Shown: in pieces, positions 62,114-64,000 of the stretch
Layout of the letters: each line of letters begins with the position of its first letter
How positions within the stretch are numbered: position 1 is the first letter of the stretch
Origin: Desulfobacteraceae bacterium Eth-SRB2
GTDB lineage: Bacteria > Desulfobacterota > Desulfobacteria > Desulfobacterales > UBA11574
Reading direction: 5' to 3'
Assembly: GCA_004193595.1 (NCBI GenBank)
Contig: RPGQ01000010.1
Span: 23,501 to 87,500 of the forward strand
DNA length: 64,000 nucleotides
Position numbers and translations under genes: made by a program
Notes under the pieces: generated by a model
What the model was told of the DNA's origin: nothing
What the model saw: only the letters and a program-made list of their open reading frames with translations
Database searches by the model: none

Positions 62114-62409
62114 TGCTTAATTCAGATCAAAGAATAGCAAACAATCTGATACGGCGGGAAGTGCCGATACAAAACTATTGAAACATTAAGTGCACACAGA
62201 TATAAGCGTTTTTTTAAATACCTTACCTTTTTTTCCTAAATTTCTCATTCATAATCTGCATCATTATAACATTCTTCATAAGTCGCATCGTAAAGCGGAC
62301 AGTTTAGTTTTATCTGATATCAAATTTAACCTATTGAACTTTCAGGTAAAACGTAAAGTTTAAATCTTGATGAGAATGTTACATATAAATATTTTCAGGG
62401 AGTAGGCTA

Positions 62410-63972
62410 ATGAATGAATATAATTTATTAATAGGGATGATTGCATTCGTTCTAGGCTTTGCAATTGCCTATTGGGTTAAAGGGATAATTGTAGCTCAGA
62501 AAGTTAAGGCAGCTGAAAGGGAGACTTCGCGAACATTAGAGGATGCCAAGAGAAGATCAGAGACTCTAATAAAAGAAGCGCAACTGGAGGTTAAAGACAA
62601 ACTTTTCAAGATGAAAAGTGACTTTGATGCTGATACCAAAGAAACTATAAATGAATTGAAAAAAAGAGATCAACGGTTGATGCAAAAAGAAGAGAATATC
62701 GACCGGAAGATAGATCAATTTGAACGTAGGGAACGGGATATTTCGCGAAAAGAGAAAAAGCTTGGGATAAAAGAGGAAGAAATAGGGCGGACTAAAATTA
62801 AATATAATGAGCTTATTGAAGAACAGAAGAGACAGCTCGAAAAGATTTCTGGTTTAACGGCGGAACAGGCCAAGGAACTTCTTGTTAGAGCCATGGAAAA
62901 CGAGGCGCGATATGAAGGTGCCAAAATTATCAAAAGGATAGAGAATGAAACAAAAGAACAGGCAGATAAAAAAGCCACAAAGATCATGGCTACTGCCATT
63001 CAAAGGTACGCCGGAGATTTTGTCGCTGAACATACTGTTTCAGTGGTTCAACTCCCAAACGATGAGATGAAAGGTCGAATAATCGGCAGGGAAGGTCGAA
63101 ATATTCGTGCACTTGAGGCGGCAACCGGTATTGATCTTATCATAGATGATACGCCTGAGGCGGTTATTTTGTCCGGTTTTAATCCGGTTCGACGTGAGGT
63201 TGCCAGGCTTTCATTGATGCGGTTAATAGCGGACGGTCGGATTCATCCGGCCCGCATTGAGGATGTTGTTAAAAAAGTTGGGAAGGAAGTTGATTTAACC
63301 ATAAAAGAAGCTGGAGAACAGGCGGCGTTTGATTTGGGTGTTCACGGTATTCATAGCGAACTTATTAACTATATCGGCCGATTGAAGTTTCGTACCAGTT
63401 ATGCTCAGAATGTTTTGCAGCATTCGGTTGAGGTGGGTGTTATAAGTGGTATTATGGCGTCTGAATTGGGGCTTAACTCGAAACTGGCGAGACGAATGGG
63501 ATTGCTGCATGATATCGGAAAGGCGATTGATCGCGAGGTTGAAGGCCAACATGCTATAATCGGTTCTAAGCTTGCAAAAAAATACGGTGAAATACCTGAG
63601 GTCGTGCATGCCATCGCTGCTCATCATGAAGATGTGCCGCCGAGCTCGGTGTATGACTTGTTGATACAAGCTGCAGATGCTTTATCAGGGGCAAGACCCG
63701 GAGCTCGTAAGGAACTGCTTGAAAATTATATCAAAAGGTTGGAAGACCTTGAAAACATAGCAAAATCATTTAATGGGGTTGCCAACACTTATGCTATTCA
63801 GGCGGGAAGGGAGCTTAGAGTTATCGTGGAAAGTGGTATTATTTCTGATGAAGATTCGACGCTTCTCAGTAGAGATATTGCCAAAAAAATTGAGGAGTCT
63901 CTAACCTTCCCCGGTCAGATCAAGGTTACGGTCATACGTGAAACCCGGGCGGTAGAGTATGCAAATAAATAA
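62410..63972 (+). CDS. rny: ribonuclease Y
   Basis: N-terminal TM and coiled coil; KH domain [59 protein letters not shown]. Confidence 0.98.
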   Translation: MNEYNLLIGMIAFVLGFAIAYWVKGIIVAQKVKAAERETSRTLEDAKRRSETLIKEAQLEVKDKLFKMKSDFDADTKETINELKKRDQRLMQKEENIDRKIDQFERRERDISRKEKKLGIKEEEIGRTKIKYNELIEEQKRQLEKISGLTAEQAKELLVRAMENEARYEGAKIIKRIENETKEQADKKATKIMATAIQRYAGDFVAEHTVSVVQLPNDEMKGRIIGREGRNIRALEAATGIDLIIDDTPEAVILSGFNPVRREVARLSLMRLIADGRIHPARIEDVVKKVGKEVDLTIKEAGEQAAFDLGVHGIHSELINYIGRLKFRTSYAQNVLQHSVEVGVISGIMASELGLNSKLARRMGLLHDIGKAIDREVEGQHAIIGSKLAKKYGEIPEVVHAIAAHHEDVPPSSVYDLLIQAADALSGARPGARKELLENYIKRLEDLENIAKSFNGVANTYAIQAGRELRVIVESGIISDEDSTLLSRDIAKKIEESLTFPGQIKVTVIRETRAVEYANK

Positions 63973-64000
63973 GTTGAAAATTATAAATGAGGTAAAAATA

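Overview
This 64 kb window is a bacterial chromosome segment. Gene content and order suggest a Desulfobacterales-like deltaproteobacterium (inference). Left part (about 1-9.4 kb): a defence-type patch with an N6-adenine methylase truncated at the window edge, a Type III Mod remnant, a HigA-like antitoxin with a toxin remnant, a DUF4143-type ATPase, and a SNF2 helicase plus zinc-finger protein pair. Middle: two tRNA-Ser genes, a lytic transglycosylase, an indolepyruvate-type oxidoreductase operon facing a sigma54 activator, a fused PFOR-like enzyme, an M48 peptidase, a TerB-DnaJ protein, a RiPP-type radical SAM protein, gltX, glnS, a macro-domain protein, and an IscA/HesB-like gene with an in-frame UGA that looks like selenocysteine. 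Right part: a DUF362/polyferredoxin cluster, LutC, tRNA-Pro, the mreBCD-mrdA-rodA cluster, a bactofilin, the F1 ATP synthase operon, zapB-zapA-6S RNA, and rny. The least explained signal is a dense set of short transposase-less intergenic elements. Several share one design: outer inverted ends, two inward-facing arms of 7-9 bp tandem repeats, and roughly 10-bp target-site duplications. Copies differ in length by exact multiples of 7 bp, and one copy carries a four-helix-bundle (S23/bAvd-like) ORF. All calls come from reading the sequence; no database searches were run.
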